A stretch of DNA of 64,000 nt from Streptosporangium sp. NBC_01495 (GTDB lineage Bacteria; Actinomycetota; Actinomycetes; Streptosporangiales; Streptosporangiaceae), in NCBI RefSeq assembly GCF_036250735.1, contig NZ_CP109430.1:10230001-10294000 (forward strand). The letters are read 5' to 3'. The position numbers were made by a program, and so were the translations under genes. Below, piece after piece: positions 27,801-34,711 of the stretch. How positions within the stretch are numbered: the stretch's first letter is position 1; each line of letters opens with the position of its first letter. Below the pieces are notes generated by a model. It had not been told where the DNA came from. It was given only the letters and a program-made list of their open reading frames with translations, and did no database searches.

Positions 27801-29326
27801 CCGGCCAGCGCGCCGGGCTTGGCGTAACCGACCGCCTGATAGGTCGCATCACTTTGACCCGCACCCTGGTCGGCTGCCACCGTCCCCGACGCCTCGCCCA
27901 GCCGCCAGTAAGCGTACGGATCGGCATCCAGCACCCCGCTGCGGTACTGGGAGCCGGTGCCGTAACTGTAGTGGGTGCAGTTGGGAGCGGCCACTGGCGC
28001 GCACACCCCGGTCAGTCGATCCCCGTCGTAGTGGTAGGTCCACGTCAGCGGCGCACCGTCCACCGGGTCACTGGAGACCGAGGTGACGTGAGCGCCAGTC
28101 CAGGTAAACGTCAGCGACCGTCCGCCCGTGGCCGTCACCGTCGACAACTTTCCACCCGCACCGTAGGTCAGCTCCTGGCCGCGGCCCCGGGAGTCGGTGA
28201 CCTCGGTCAACCGGCCCTGGGCGTCGAAGGCGTAGGTGGTGGCCGACTTGTCCATCAGCCGCCAGGTGCCGCCGCTGTCCTCGGTCAAGGTGGCGTGCAT
28301 GCCCGGCGGCGGCTGAAAGACTCCCGCCCCACTGCCCATGAACCGCACCTGTCGGCCATCGGGGTAGGTCACCAGCGCCGCGACGGCCGCGCCTCGTACC
28401 TCCTTGACGAGTTTCATGTCCCAGCGGGTCGACCAGCCCGCGCCGAAGACGCCGCCGGTGCGCGAGTCCATGCTGTTGTAGGAGCGCGTCACCGACAGCG
28501 GCGGTCCGGCGGTGGGAACCGACAGGTCGGTGGCGGTGGTGGTGTAGTTGCCGCTCTGCTGGTGAAACTCCTGACCGCTTACACCAGGGGTGGCCAGCAG
28601 GGAGGTCACCACGGGCTGGCGCACCCCGGTGACGAAGGTGTGCACCGGCGAGAGGGTCGACATCGAGTTGGAAGTGTCGGTGACGGTGACCGTCCACCAG
28701 TACTGCTTGCTCCACGCCAGCTTGGACGCAGGCACCTTCCAGGTGTTGACCCCGGCGGCCAGGGTGCCCGAGGAAGTGCACCCCGTCCCGGTCATCGTGT
28801 CCTTGTCACAGATCTTGAACGCGTACCGCACCGACCCACCCACGGTGCTGCGCCCTTGCGCCCGCAAGGTGGGAGTCAGCGAATCCATCAACATCCCACT
28901 GCGCGGGAAGGTGTTCAGCAACGACGGTTCACCGGCCAGCAGCGAGGCCTGCGACTGCGCCGGGGTGGCTGAGATCTTCGACAACGCTCCGGCTTGAGTG
29001 CTGGTCACTTGCTGATCGACGAAGCGCTCCTCGACGGGGACCGCGCCTTCGGGAGGTTCGATATCCGAACGCCACTGGCCGTGGACCACCATCGCCGACA
29101 CCTCGGTGGTCGCTTTGCTATCCACCAGAGAGGGGAACCCTGCAGCCGACCCGGTCAACTGGTCTGGTGTGTCAGGGGTGCCGTGAAAGAGCGTGGCCGA
29201 TTGCATCGCAGCGGACACCGGTACTGCCTGGAAAAGCAGCAGCCCTGGGGTTACAGCCGTAATGACGACCACCGATGCCCACGTTTTCACGCGCGCTGAA
29301 AACGACCACGACAAACTCCGGCGCAT
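21818..29326 (-). CDS. Giant RHS/YD-repeat polymorphic toxin with lysozyme-like C-terminal tip
   Basis: 2502 residues. A signal peptide (TWASVVVITAVTPGLLLFQA) is followed by a beta-rich region, the RHS entry motif (LSVTRSYNSMDSRTGGVFGA), and a LamG/concanavalin-like insert around residues 470-700 (AYWRLGEASGT; ISVEAWFKT; WHHVVLTVSG). Dozens of YD repeats follow (YDAVNRLTSQT), then the RHS core end (LGYQGEYTDPDTG; NPLTNTDPSGHN). The last ~396 residues are a variable tip. Its segment IKRAAKNHGIDKNILAAVIM, then WESN with candidate catalytic Glu ~2318, and later GASVGVPQLELYKAR resemble a lysozyme/transglycosylase fold. The tip is AT-rich relative to the core. It is probably secreted and used in contact-dependent competition. 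Confidence 0.85.
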   Translation of the reverse strand: MRRSLSWSFSARVKTWASVVVITAVTPGLLLFQAVPVSAAMQSATLFHGTPDTPDQLTGSAAGFPSLVDSKATTEVSAMVVHGQWRSDIEPPEGAVPVEERFVDQQVTSTQAGALSKISATPAQSQASLLAGEPSLLNTFPRSGMLMDSLTPTLRAQGRSTVGGSVRYAFKICDKDTMTGTGCTSSGTLAAGVNTWKVPASKLAWSKQYWWTVTVTDTSNSMSTLSPVHTFVTGVRQPVVTSLLATPGVSGQEFHQQSGNYTTTATDLSVPTAGPPLSVTRSYNSMDSRTGGVFGAGWSTRWDMKLVKEVRGAAVAALVTYPDGRQVRFMGSGAGVFQPPPGMHATLTEDSGGTWRLMDKSATTYAFDAQGRLTEVTDSRGRGQELTYGAGGKLSTVTATGGRSLTFTWTGAHVTSVSSDPVDGAPLTWTYHYDGDRLTGVCAPVAAPNCTHYSYGTGSQYRSGVLDADPYAYWRLGEASGTVAADQGAGQSDATYQAVGYAKPGALAGSTDTAVEFTTGSALKLPANMVPHLGDQISVEAWFKTSQSGVLMAAGTQDTSGIPWGPMLYVGTDGKLRGSLAAVAAPITSVGVVNDNTWHHVVLTVSGQNQTLFLDGAPVGTLSAAVTAWRDIATVGNGVADPATSPAVPSPRAAFPFKGFIDEVAIYDKPLTEAEVSAHHGARAEAAHKLTGVTLPSGRVWASNTYDAATDRLTTHVDHNGGTWKIGAQTYDPQNGAARVTVTDPRNKELKYLYDAWRGYRIIGETDQLGHTSWHEYNQSGSLAKLIDRNDIVNDVYFDERGNLIARKYCRAAGECAIETWKYHLNTSDAFDPRNDQVTVYRDGRSASDTDTTYATTTEYTSHGEVTKVTSPATSDFPAGRSVISTYTDGTEPAIGGGTTPAGLLESAKDAKGNETTYRYTASGQVAEQTSPAGLKTTSVYDAVGRMTSRTKISQAHPSGISTTFTYDGRGRLLTQTEPGVKNEVTNVTHTAKTTLTYDVDGSPLTITVSDLTGGDPARTTIYTYDAFGRAKTVTDPEGGVTASTWNGTGAQTSQTDPAGTVVTFAYTDRGEPASHTLKNWTGSPVSPQAAQDVVLESFSYDFGGRLAGQIDAMGRKKAYTYWMDNRAAKTIGDDVLLNSLTTPDDVVLQENEYDPAGNLVRQVSGGGKATVESVYDAGNRLTSTTFDPAALGRKTAFEYDAANNVTKKISTATGTTRTESTSYLHNALNQVTRQTVENGADDLVTTSVYDDRGLLSATTDPRGNASGATPADFTATLRYDLAGQLVETKAAQVTIEKNGTATTGHPTLRYGYNSAGLQTQAVDAEGRTTTSVFDKAGRLTSMTGAPYTPPGGSAITPAVSFGYDVAGRQITVTDPRNNVTSTVYDALGRPVKVTEPGPSGPGGVRVAEYDLLGEQLAVIDPTGARTEATYDGLGRTITQTQIERTPVAAAHITALTYDSAGNLIKRVAPGPGNKTTTYTVNAAGEVTHTIAPATPATTNPATRTTTFGYDLMGRQTKVTDALGNATEAIYDLAGRKTAAKDLTGTDTSTVVRTVGFGYDPAGNPTNTTSSEGYTTQRTFDALGRMTSLVEPVSASSSITSTFGYDASGARTRTTDGRGNATWTSYNSLGLVESVLEPATTAHPNAADRTWTSLYDTAGNATATLQPGGVRTDRTFDHLNRMTAETGSGTSVATPARAVTYDEAGRVTAIGDYTLEYNDRSLLTKVSKATNQIAAYTYDATGNLTQRVDPAGTANYTWDAVDRLNTASDPVTGRTWTYGYDNANRLTSKTSATPVGTQTYGYDAVNRLTSQTVKNSSGTELSKIVYGWDKDDNLTTKTTTGTAGAGVNTYGYDHSGRITSWTAPGGVATAYEWDASGNRTKAGSQTFAYDQRNRLTSGAGTDYTYTPRGTTATETKASVTRNLAFDAFDRLVSDGDATYGYDALDRMTSRTEGSDQQRFVYSGLSNNLVTTTDSVGAVQAKYGRDPFGGLLSLQEGASPALATMNDLRGDVVATFSATTLVDSVAYDPFGIVTHRSGTQRSLGYQGEYTDPDTGKVNMHARWYQPGTGAFTSRDTATLNPNPSVQANRYTYANANPLTNTDPSGHNSIQINTVGSSNGASGGSSWQSFDMNAYLSNYFDRQSSSSWDWTPPEVIPGQPYNAWGGYVSDLVYTGPDDETDNFWWSRNYGAYAQLPQLGDDEIKRLGYKYMHNGREVDQVNYWDAEEDVQQEYLVRWSPTADESQLNDYWVRVGGLESLKQKNVTVTAGGVAYYQSSVGKIKFKDYDQFKHVLRHYDAIKRAAKNHGIDKNILAAVIMWESNNWEVKFGGIGAIAAIADDAKNPKTKGWGASVGVPQLELYKARMMLEKYYGKKWANATVRSVMLEMLKPSRAIHLAAAWMKHLKENVWYMKDGAKHYLDDKEAAIAYCGCAGVWVDNPASGNTELNTRRFVAWAESNFQDNTLIVKRPEDGINRRNELMGLWAKDGAADQYWHCNSIGWDRCY

Positions 29327-29948
29327 ACGCCGTCATCCTCCGAACACGTCACCGCGAGCACGAACGCCCTCGCGTTACCCCAGCCCGCTACAGCGCTCTG
29401 GCCAGGCCAGAGGCGACGGTTCGGAGTGCAGGACAAGCAAACGATCGAAAATTACCCAGAAAACCTTTATGTCCGCAATATGTGCAGAAGAGGGTAAACC
29501 AGACACGGTTTTGGGGTTTAGAAGCACGACGTATCGGACTTGCACCCAAACGGTGACTATAAGTTATCAATCGGGTAGGCCGAAACGATCACACAAAGAA
29601 AAAGGGTCGCTGACCTTTGGCTCGGCTTCCACGCATCGCCCTGAGCTGCTTCAAAGGTGCAGTTCACACTCATTGGGGCGTAGTGGCGGCCATGGAGGCG
29701 CGGCGAAAAGACGGCGAGGGTGGGTCACTACTGCTTTTGGGACGTTCCATAACCAGCGCGACTGGGCGGCGAAATACAGAAGGGGGCCCGCTGGAGATGG
29801 AAGGCGACGACGGGCCACAGTCGCTCGATGTGATGCAGAACACACCATGCTGCTGGCATCTCCTTGGCTCCGCGACGGGTGCCAGGTAAACGAACTCGTT
29901 GAATCCTTGGTCTGGGGTAGCCGGTTCGAGGGCTTCATTGGCACCTTT
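29327..29948. other. Intergenic region upstream of the RHS gene
   Basis: The 620 bp between the RHS start and the recombinase site array hold no convincing gene. Short frames at 29617-29889 and 29651-30007 look like random GC-rich translations. The AT-rich stretch 29420-29600 probably contains the RHS promoter, but no -10/-35 pair stands out. Confidence 0.4.
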
Positions 29949-30049
29949 ACTCCCTGGATAAGTAGGATTATCCGGGGAGTCTCAGTATGATCTCCCCGGA
30001 TAACCACCGGGCGCAGGCCGGGCTAACGCCGGAAAAACTCCCCGGATAA
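29949..30049. repeat. dif-like recombination site and accessory arm sites of the adjacent recombinase
   Basis: ACTCCCTGGATAA (29949-29961) and its inverted partner TTATCCGGGGAGT (29968-29980) are separated by exactly 6 bp (GTAGGA), the geometry of a Xer/dif core site. Two more direct copies of the arm follow: TCTCCCCGGATAA (29991-30003) and ACTCCCCGGATAA (30037-30049). The array ends 20 bp before the tyrosine recombinase start. Confidence 0.7.
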
Positions 30050-30069
30050 GAAGGAGGGGGGTCCGGCGA

Positions 30070-31143
30070 GTGACCGCGAGCACCAATGGCAAGATCAACA
30101 ACGATGGTGACGGCGAGACCGGCAACCAGGTTGACGATCACGATGGCGAGCGAGACGGCGATCAAGTCGACAACCGCGTTGCCGATCAGGGTGGCTCCGG
30201 GGCGGGCAACGTGGTGCTGCTCCGGCCGGGTCGTGAGCCGGGGTCGGTGGCGGCCGCCGCGGAGGCGGCGTTGGCCGCGTTCGGCACGCATCTCGATCGA
30301 TGCGCGCTGGCGAAGAACACGGTGACCGCCTACCGGCGCCAGGCGCTGGCCTACCGGGAGTGGTTGCTCGCTCAGGCGGCCGAGCACGCGGACGCGTTCG
30401 TCGACCTGGTCGGCGCCGAAGCCGCCGTCACCGCCTGGCGCCGCCACCTGCTCGCCGCAGGCGCGTCGCCGGCGACGGTGAACCAGGCACTGGCCGCAGT
30501 GACGCTGCTGTATGAACACGGCCCCGCGCTGCGCCTAGCGGTTAAACGCGCCCGGGTGCCCAAACCCGGTGCCCCGGATGCGTTGTCGCGTGCGCAGGAG
30601 AACGCGGTGCGCCGCGCCGCCGACCGGCGCGGACCCCGCGACGCAGCCCTCATCGCCCTGCTGCTGGGCGCCGGAGCCCGCGCCGAGGAATGCCAGCGCC
30701 TGCGCGTCGGTGACGTCCCTATCACCGCGCGCAGCGGCACCGCCCGCCTGCACGGTAAGGGGGACGAGGTGCGCACCGTCCCGCTGCCGGTCCCGGCCCG
30801 CGAACGGCTGACCGCCTGGTTGTCGGTGCGCGCCGAGCTGATGGCTGCCCGGCCCGTGCTGGCGGAGGCGGTCGGGGACGGGCTGTGGGCTGGCCAACGC
30901 GGACGGTTGTCGGTCGACGGCGTCACCGACGTCGTCCGCGCCGCCGGCAAAGACGCCGGCTTACCGGGTCTGCGCCCGCACCGATTGCGGCATACCTACG
31001 CCACCCGGCTGCGCGAAGCCGACGCCGACCACGCCCAGATCCAAGCCCTCCTCGGCCACACCTCCATCGAAACCACCGCCCGCTACTTCCGCGCCTCCCC
31101 CACCGAAGTCGCCGAACTGGTCGACCGCGCCCTCGACTACTAA
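30070..31143 (+). CDS. Tyrosine recombinase (XerC/D-like)
   Basis: A 357-residue site-specific recombinase. After an unusual acidic Asp/Gly/Asn-rich N-terminal extension of ~45 residues comes the SAM-like core-binding domain (ALAKNTVTAYRRQALAYREW). The catalytic domain follows with Arg in LLGAGARAEECQRL, Lys in GKGDEVRTVPLP, HRLRHTYATRL, LGHTSIETTARYF and the nucleophile Tyr in that last motif. All expected catalytic residues are present. GTG 30070 follows AAGGAGGGGG. The dif-like array directly upstream is probably its substrate and may also autoregulate it. Confidence 0.88.
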   Translation: MTASTNGKINNDGDGETGNQVDDHDGERDGDQVDNRVADQGGSGAGNVVLLRPGREPGSVAAAAEAALAAFGTHLDRCALAKNTVTAYRRQALAYREWLLAQAAEHADAFVDLVGAEAAVTAWRRHLLAAGASPATVNQALAAVTLLYEHGPALRLAVKRARVPKPGAPDALSRAQENAVRRAADRRGPRDAALIALLLGAGARAEECQRLRVGDVPITARSGTARLHGKGDEVRTVPLPVPARERLTAWLSVRAELMAARPVLAEAVGDGLWAGQRGRLSVDGVTDVVRAAGKDAGLPGLRPHRLRHTYATRLREADADHAQIQALLGHTSIETTARYFRASPTEVAELVDRALDY

Positions 31144-31234
31144 TCCATCGAGACGATGCGAGCCACTGCGGTGAACCGATGATCACGCCGCTGAATTGAC
31201 ACCACCTCCGGCGGCCACTTGGTCTACCTCCACA

Positions 31235-31446
31235 GGAACCATCCCCGCAGGCACGAGGAGCACGACTTGTATGATCCCGCCGACCGGCCGACGCGGGGAC
31301 CACCCCCGCGGGCGCGGGGAGCACGCAAGTCGTGGAACTGGCACGGTGGCTACTTCGGGACTACCCCCGCGGGCGCGGGGAGCGCCGTGCGAGCTGGAGA
31401 GCGAACATCGCCCCGTTGGGACCATCCCAGCGGGCGCGGGGTCGAC
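31235..31446 (-). CRISPR. Degenerate type I-E CRISPR block A (4 repeats)
   Basis: Repeats of 29 bp at 31235, 31296, 31357 and 31418 are separated by three spacers of exactly 32 bp. Reading on the minus strand they resemble GTGCTCCCCGCG...CGCGGGGATGGTCCC. All four carry substitutions, the last (31418-31446) losing GTGCTC. The consensus is that of actinobacterial type I-E systems. No cas gene is in the window. Confidence 0.85.
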
Positions 31447-31509
31447 GCCCTCGACCTTCTCTGCACTACCCCTGTCTAGCTGGGTGAACGCTCGGGTAGG
31501 GCTTAGAGA

Positions 31510-31809
31510 TCAGAAACGGAAGCGAGCTTTCTCGCCGTCGACTCTCAGCAGGAAGTCCGTGATCGGAACGCCTCCATCGTTCGGCAGAAGCACAAGGCCA
31601 ATCGCACGAATCGCCTCATCGGCTTCGAGAGCAGCGTCGGTGTCATCGCTAAGCCACGCGTTGCGCGATCTCACGAAGAGAGGGCGAATCTCTTCCCAGA
31701 CGGGACCTGGGTGAAAGCGGCAATCGGACCAAAACATGTCCTGGCTCTCAAAGGTAAGAGTCCCTACCACGCGATCTGCCTGCCTCAGTTCCCAGCCCAG
31801 ACTTGCCAC
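31510..31809 (-). CDS. Small conserved hypothetical protein between CRISPR blocks
   Basis: A 99-residue product from GTG 31809, preceded by GAAGGGGACGCT. The text WELRQADRVVGTLTFESQDM, FHPGPVWEEIRPLFV and GVPITDFLLRVDGEKARFRF matches a recurrent small actinobacterial hypothetical family, to judge by its overall pattern. The frame is open through the CRISPR repeats to 32358, but that part is repeat-derived. The gene fills the interval between CRISPR blocks A and A2. Confidence 0.6.
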   Translation of the reverse strand: MASLGWELRQADRVVGTLTFESQDMFWSDCRFHPGPVWEEIRPLFVRSRNAWLSDDTDAALEADEAIRAIGLVLLPNDGGVPITDFLLRVDGEKARFRF

Positions 31810-31871
31810 AGCGTCCCCTTCGGTCGACCGGGAAGCAACATATCGCGACAGCCCCGACACGCCGGCTGGCT

Positions 31872-32143
31872 CGAACCATGCCCACGGGCGCAGGGAGCAC
31901 ACCGCCGAGTACATCGACGCGGTTTCTTCGGAGGGACCATCCCCACCGGCGCGGGGAGCACCCGGTCTGCAGCGCCACCGGGTTGAACGGCCCGGGACCA
32001 TCCCCGCAGGCGCGGGGAACACACTTCTTCGCCATCTCGATCTCTTCTCTGGTGGGAACCATCCCCGCGGGCGCGGGGAGCACCAGATCAGCACGCAGGT
32101 CACCGTGATGAGCTCGGGATCATCCCCGCGCGGGGATGGTCCC
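31872..32143 (-). CRISPR. Type I-E CRISPR block A2 (4 repeats plus a chimeric junction repeat)
   Basis: Repeats of 29 bp start at 31872, 31933, 31994 and 32055 with 32-bp spacers, in the same orientation as block A. A 32-bp spacer then leads to the junction unit at 32116-32143. That unit begins as this orientation's repeat (GGGATCATCCCCGCG) and ends as the opposite orientation's (CGCGGGGATGGTCCC, sharing the central CG), forming a near-palindrome. Confidence 0.85.
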
Positions 32144-32877
32144 CACCTGTTGGAGCTGCCCGCCGACGCCGCCAGGTGCTCCCCGCGCCCGCGGGGATGG
32201 TCCCTGAACCACCCGACCCTGACCCCGCAGCTCCCTGTGCTCCCCGCGCCCGCGGGGATGGTCCCGAGATTGTCTCCAGCGAGCGCATCACTCCGATGTG
32301 CTCCCCGCGCCCGCGGGGATGGTCCCCGGATCCTCGGCATCCCGAACCGGACCGTCAAGTGCTCCCCGCGCCCGCGGGGATGGTCCCTTCGAGTCGTACA
32401 CCTGCCCCGGCTGTGCTGGGTGCTCCCCGCGCCCGCGGGGATGGTCCCGATGAGTGCGACGCCACGAACTACGTCCGCAAGTGCTCCCCGCGCCCGCGGG
32501 GATGGTCCCGCATTCTCGCTGGCGGCGAGCCGACCCTCCTGGTGCTCCCTGCGTCCGCGGGGATGGCCCCTTCTTCTCCGGCTGGTAAGCGACCAGTTCA
32601 GCGTGCTCCCCGTGTCCGTGGGGATGGTCCCTGGCTGGCTTTCGCCTCCAGCTCGGTCTGAGTGTGCTCCCCGCGTCCGCGGGGATGGTCCCCAGGACCG
32701 CTCCTGATCCGTCGGCGGGTTCCCGTGCTCCCCGCGCCCGCGGGGATTGGTCCCTACGCCGGGATCGAGTGGCAGGCCCGGAAGCAGTGCTCCCCGCGCC
32801 CGCGAGAATGGTCCCAGGTCCGTGCACGTGATGTTGACCAGGCTGAGGGTGCTCCCCGCGCCTGCGGGGATGGCCCC
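32116..32877 (+). CRISPR. Type I-E CRISPR block B (12 repeats after the chimeric junction)
   Basis: After the junction unit and a 32-bp spacer, repeats start at 32176, 32237, 32298, 32359, 32420, 32481, 32542, 32603, 32664, 32725, 32787 and 32849. Spacers are 32 bp, except the last at 33. Consensus: GTGCTCCCCGCGCC followed by CGCGGGGATGGTCCC. The first six are identical; later ones accumulate changes, including a one-base insertion at 32725, as expected for the leader-distal end. No leader or cas genes are visible. Confidence 0.92.
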
Positions 32878-33065
32878 GGAACAGAATCCATGTTCTGTCC
32901 TATGTGCCCGCCGCCGTTGCCCCTTTCCGGCTTACTTGGTCTGCCCCTCACTGCCTTTCGCGAGCTCTGGGAGAAGACGCAACCCAGCCGGAACCGTCAG
33001 AAACGATCTTATTCAACGGCGGGCGAGAATCGCGGCCGCCCGAGTCTTCCGCGCAGGCCGATGAT

Positions 33066-33149
33066 GGCCTGCGCGGAGCCACACCTCCAGGTAGTCGTCC
33101 CTCGCTCCGCTCGGGCCGCTCCACCTGGACCTGTGGCTCCGCGCAGGCC
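33066..33149. repeat. Long inverted repeat downstream of the CRISPR array
   Basis: Arms of 27 bp (33066-33092 and 33123-33149), beginning GGCCTGCGCGGAGCCACA, match at 25 of 27 positions with a 30-bp loop containing TCCCTCGCTCCGCTCGGGC. The end CCGCGCAGGCC also occurs immediately left (33050-33060), allowing an alternative small hairpin. The loop resembles that of the hairpin at 15561. I see no gene in 32878-33266. Confidence 0.75.
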
Positions 33150-33266
33150 GATTCGGCTGCTGCCAGGAAGAGCCCGGAGTTCCGAGAGGGAGAAATCTCG
33201 AAGGTGCGTGGCATTACACGCACGACGTTCTGAAGGGATGGAGCTCGAAGGGATGCGTGGAGGGGG

Positions 33267-33614
33267 TCAGCGGCCTTCGAGGTCTTTCACGCGAGACTCC
33301 AGACCTTCTATGCGTTCGGCCAGCCGGCGCACCTCGGTCATCGCCTGCTGAAGTTCGGAGGACGGCTCATTCTGGTCAGGAGTCTTGACCACGTATGTGC
33401 CGCGCGTCGATTGCGTGCTGATCAGGCCATCTTGCGCGAGTTTGTCCAAGGCTCGACGGACTGTCTCGACGGCCACGCCGTAGCGTTGGGCCAACTGCCG
33501 CCGCGCCGGAAGCCGTTCGCCGAGCTTGAGTCGACCTGCCGCTACCTCTTGACGCAGGTCGTCTGCGATCTGCAGGTAGGCAGGCTGAGGATCGCTGAAA
33601 TCAGGCACGGACAC
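33267..33614 (-). CDS. GntR-family transcriptional regulator (short form)
   Basis: A 115-residue protein. Residues 10-75 are a GntR winged helix (AYLQIADDLRQEVAAGRLKL; GVAVETVRRALDKLAQDGLI; STRGTYVVK), and the rest is a short coiled coil (MTEVRRLAERIEGLESRVKD) instead of a large effector domain. This resembles plasmid-borne KorSA/TraR-type GntR regulators that control transfer genes. Its promoter region contains matched inverted sites, consistent with autoregulation. Confidence 0.85.
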   Translation of the reverse strand: MSVPDFSDPQPAYLQIADDLRQEVAAGRLKLGERLPARRQLAQRYGVAVETVRRALDKLAQDGLISTQSTRGTYVVKTPDQNEPSSELQQAMTEVRRLAERIEGLESRVKDLEGR

Positions 33615-33637
33615 AACACCAAGGCTAAGCCCTTCAG

Positions 33638-33692
33638 CTGTACTAGGAAAGCACAGTTGAGCTATACCTAGATTGAACTAGTACAGTACTGT
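33638..33692. promoter_or_regulatory. Probable operator sites of the GntR regulator
   Basis: CTGTACTAG (33638-33646) recurs inverted as CTAGTACAG (33678-33686), which overlaps a perfect 10-bp palindrome ACAGTACTGT (33683-33692). TACCTAGA occurs twice around them. The cluster lies 24-80 bp upstream of the regulator start in locally AT-rich DNA. I see no supported gene in 33701-34173. Confidence 0.55.
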
Positions 33693-34173
33693 CTACCTAG
33701 ACCAAACTGATCGCCAGGCAAGAAGGAAAGGTGAGAGCGATCGCCATGGGCTGATGGCTCCGGCCCGGTGTGATGTCGGCCGTGCTTTGGATCGCTAGCC
33801 GGATGGATGTGCGCGCATGGCAAACCAACGGTGCGGCGTGAAGGTGATGAGAACGGCAGGTGGATCGCGAGGCGCTGAAGCGCGGGGCGAATCTTCTGAC
33901 TCTTTAGAGTCAAGACCAGCAAAGCGATTTGTGTCATCATGGCAAATACGTCTGATACGTACGTGATTCCTGGAACACAAGGGGGTGAGGCGTCTGGGGG
34001 ATCACCAGCAGTTGGGAAGCGGACAACTACGCATGTCGGCGTAGCTGAACAGCTCCCGCCGAATCATGAAGTTGGTCCTCTGCAAGTTCACTACAGGAGG
34101 ACCCGGCGCCCGCATCGCTTGCCGGCTAAGTGGCGCCGGGCCTCCCGCCAGACCCACTCGAAGGGAGTAGGTC

Positions 34174-34320
34174 ATGTTCAGCATCCCATCGATCGCGAGC
34201 ACGGACACCCTAGGGGTGCCTCAATGGCTCATGCCTCGACTGCTGACTCTCGTCACCACTCTGACGGGACGCAGGCATCTTGACAAGATCTCGGCGATCG
34301 GAGTCAACGCCGATGGCTGA
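34174..34320 (+). CDS. Small hypothetical protein of the integrative element
   Basis: ATG 34174 with a good ribosome site (GAAGGGAGTAGG) encodes 48 residues containing PQWLMPRLLTLVTTLTGRRH. Its stop lies inside the start of the next gene (8-bp overlap). No family is recognised. The ribosome site and coupling are the evidence. Confidence 0.45.
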   Translation: MFSIPSIASTDTLGVPQWLMPRLLTLVTTLTGRRHLDKISAIGVNADG

Positions 34321-34711
34321 CACCGTTTGGCTGTCGTCAGATGGCCCCCATGGTGACGACTACACCAGCGAGGTCGCCGCAGCCGTGTCCGAGGCCGTCC
34401 GGGTCCTCAACCACGCCACGCTCTCCCATGTCGGCGTCACCTATCCGTCCACCGTGTACGACGTCCTCGGCCGTATCGGCATTTCGACAGCTGGGCTTGA
34501 CCAACTGCTGGGGCAACTCGGCGAGGCGTTGCGGCGCATGCAGGAATCCGGGCAACTGGGTGACGACCATGGCGACCCCGACGAGCGTCTTGACAAGGCC
34601 CTGTCAGAACTTGCGGCGGCCCGGAAGACAGCACGTGACCTCGCGCTCCGAATCGACCATGCCTTCAACACCACGGCCGCTCTGCATCTGACAGACAGAG
34701 GCAGGCACTAG
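34313..34711 (+). CDS. Hypothetical helical protein of the integrative element
   Basis: A 132-residue product from ATG 34313. It is largely helical (YTSEVAAAVSEAVRVLNHAT; GLDQLLGQLGEALRRMQES; LDKALSELAAARKTARDLA) with no Cys and no membrane segment. It resembles small actinobacterial plasmid proteins with several amphipathic helices, but I cannot name a family. It ends immediately before the next gene, so the two are probably one operon. Confidence 0.6.
   Translation: MADTVWLSSDGPHGDDYTSEVAAAVSEAVRVLNHATLSHVGVTYPSTVYDVLGRIGISTAGLDQLLGQLGEALRRMQESGQLGDDHGDPDERLDKALSELAAARKTARDLALRIDHAFNTTAALHLTDRGRH

Noticed and set aside
31736-32707. 323-residue frame through the CRISPR array with repeated PRARGDGP phrases
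   Set aside because: The phrases are translations of the CRISPR repeats, and spacer-derived parts are random.
33668-34283. Short frames on both strands upstream of the small integrative-element genes
   Set aside because: They lack ribosome sites and domain-like patterns. I left the interval unannotated apart from the operator cluster.
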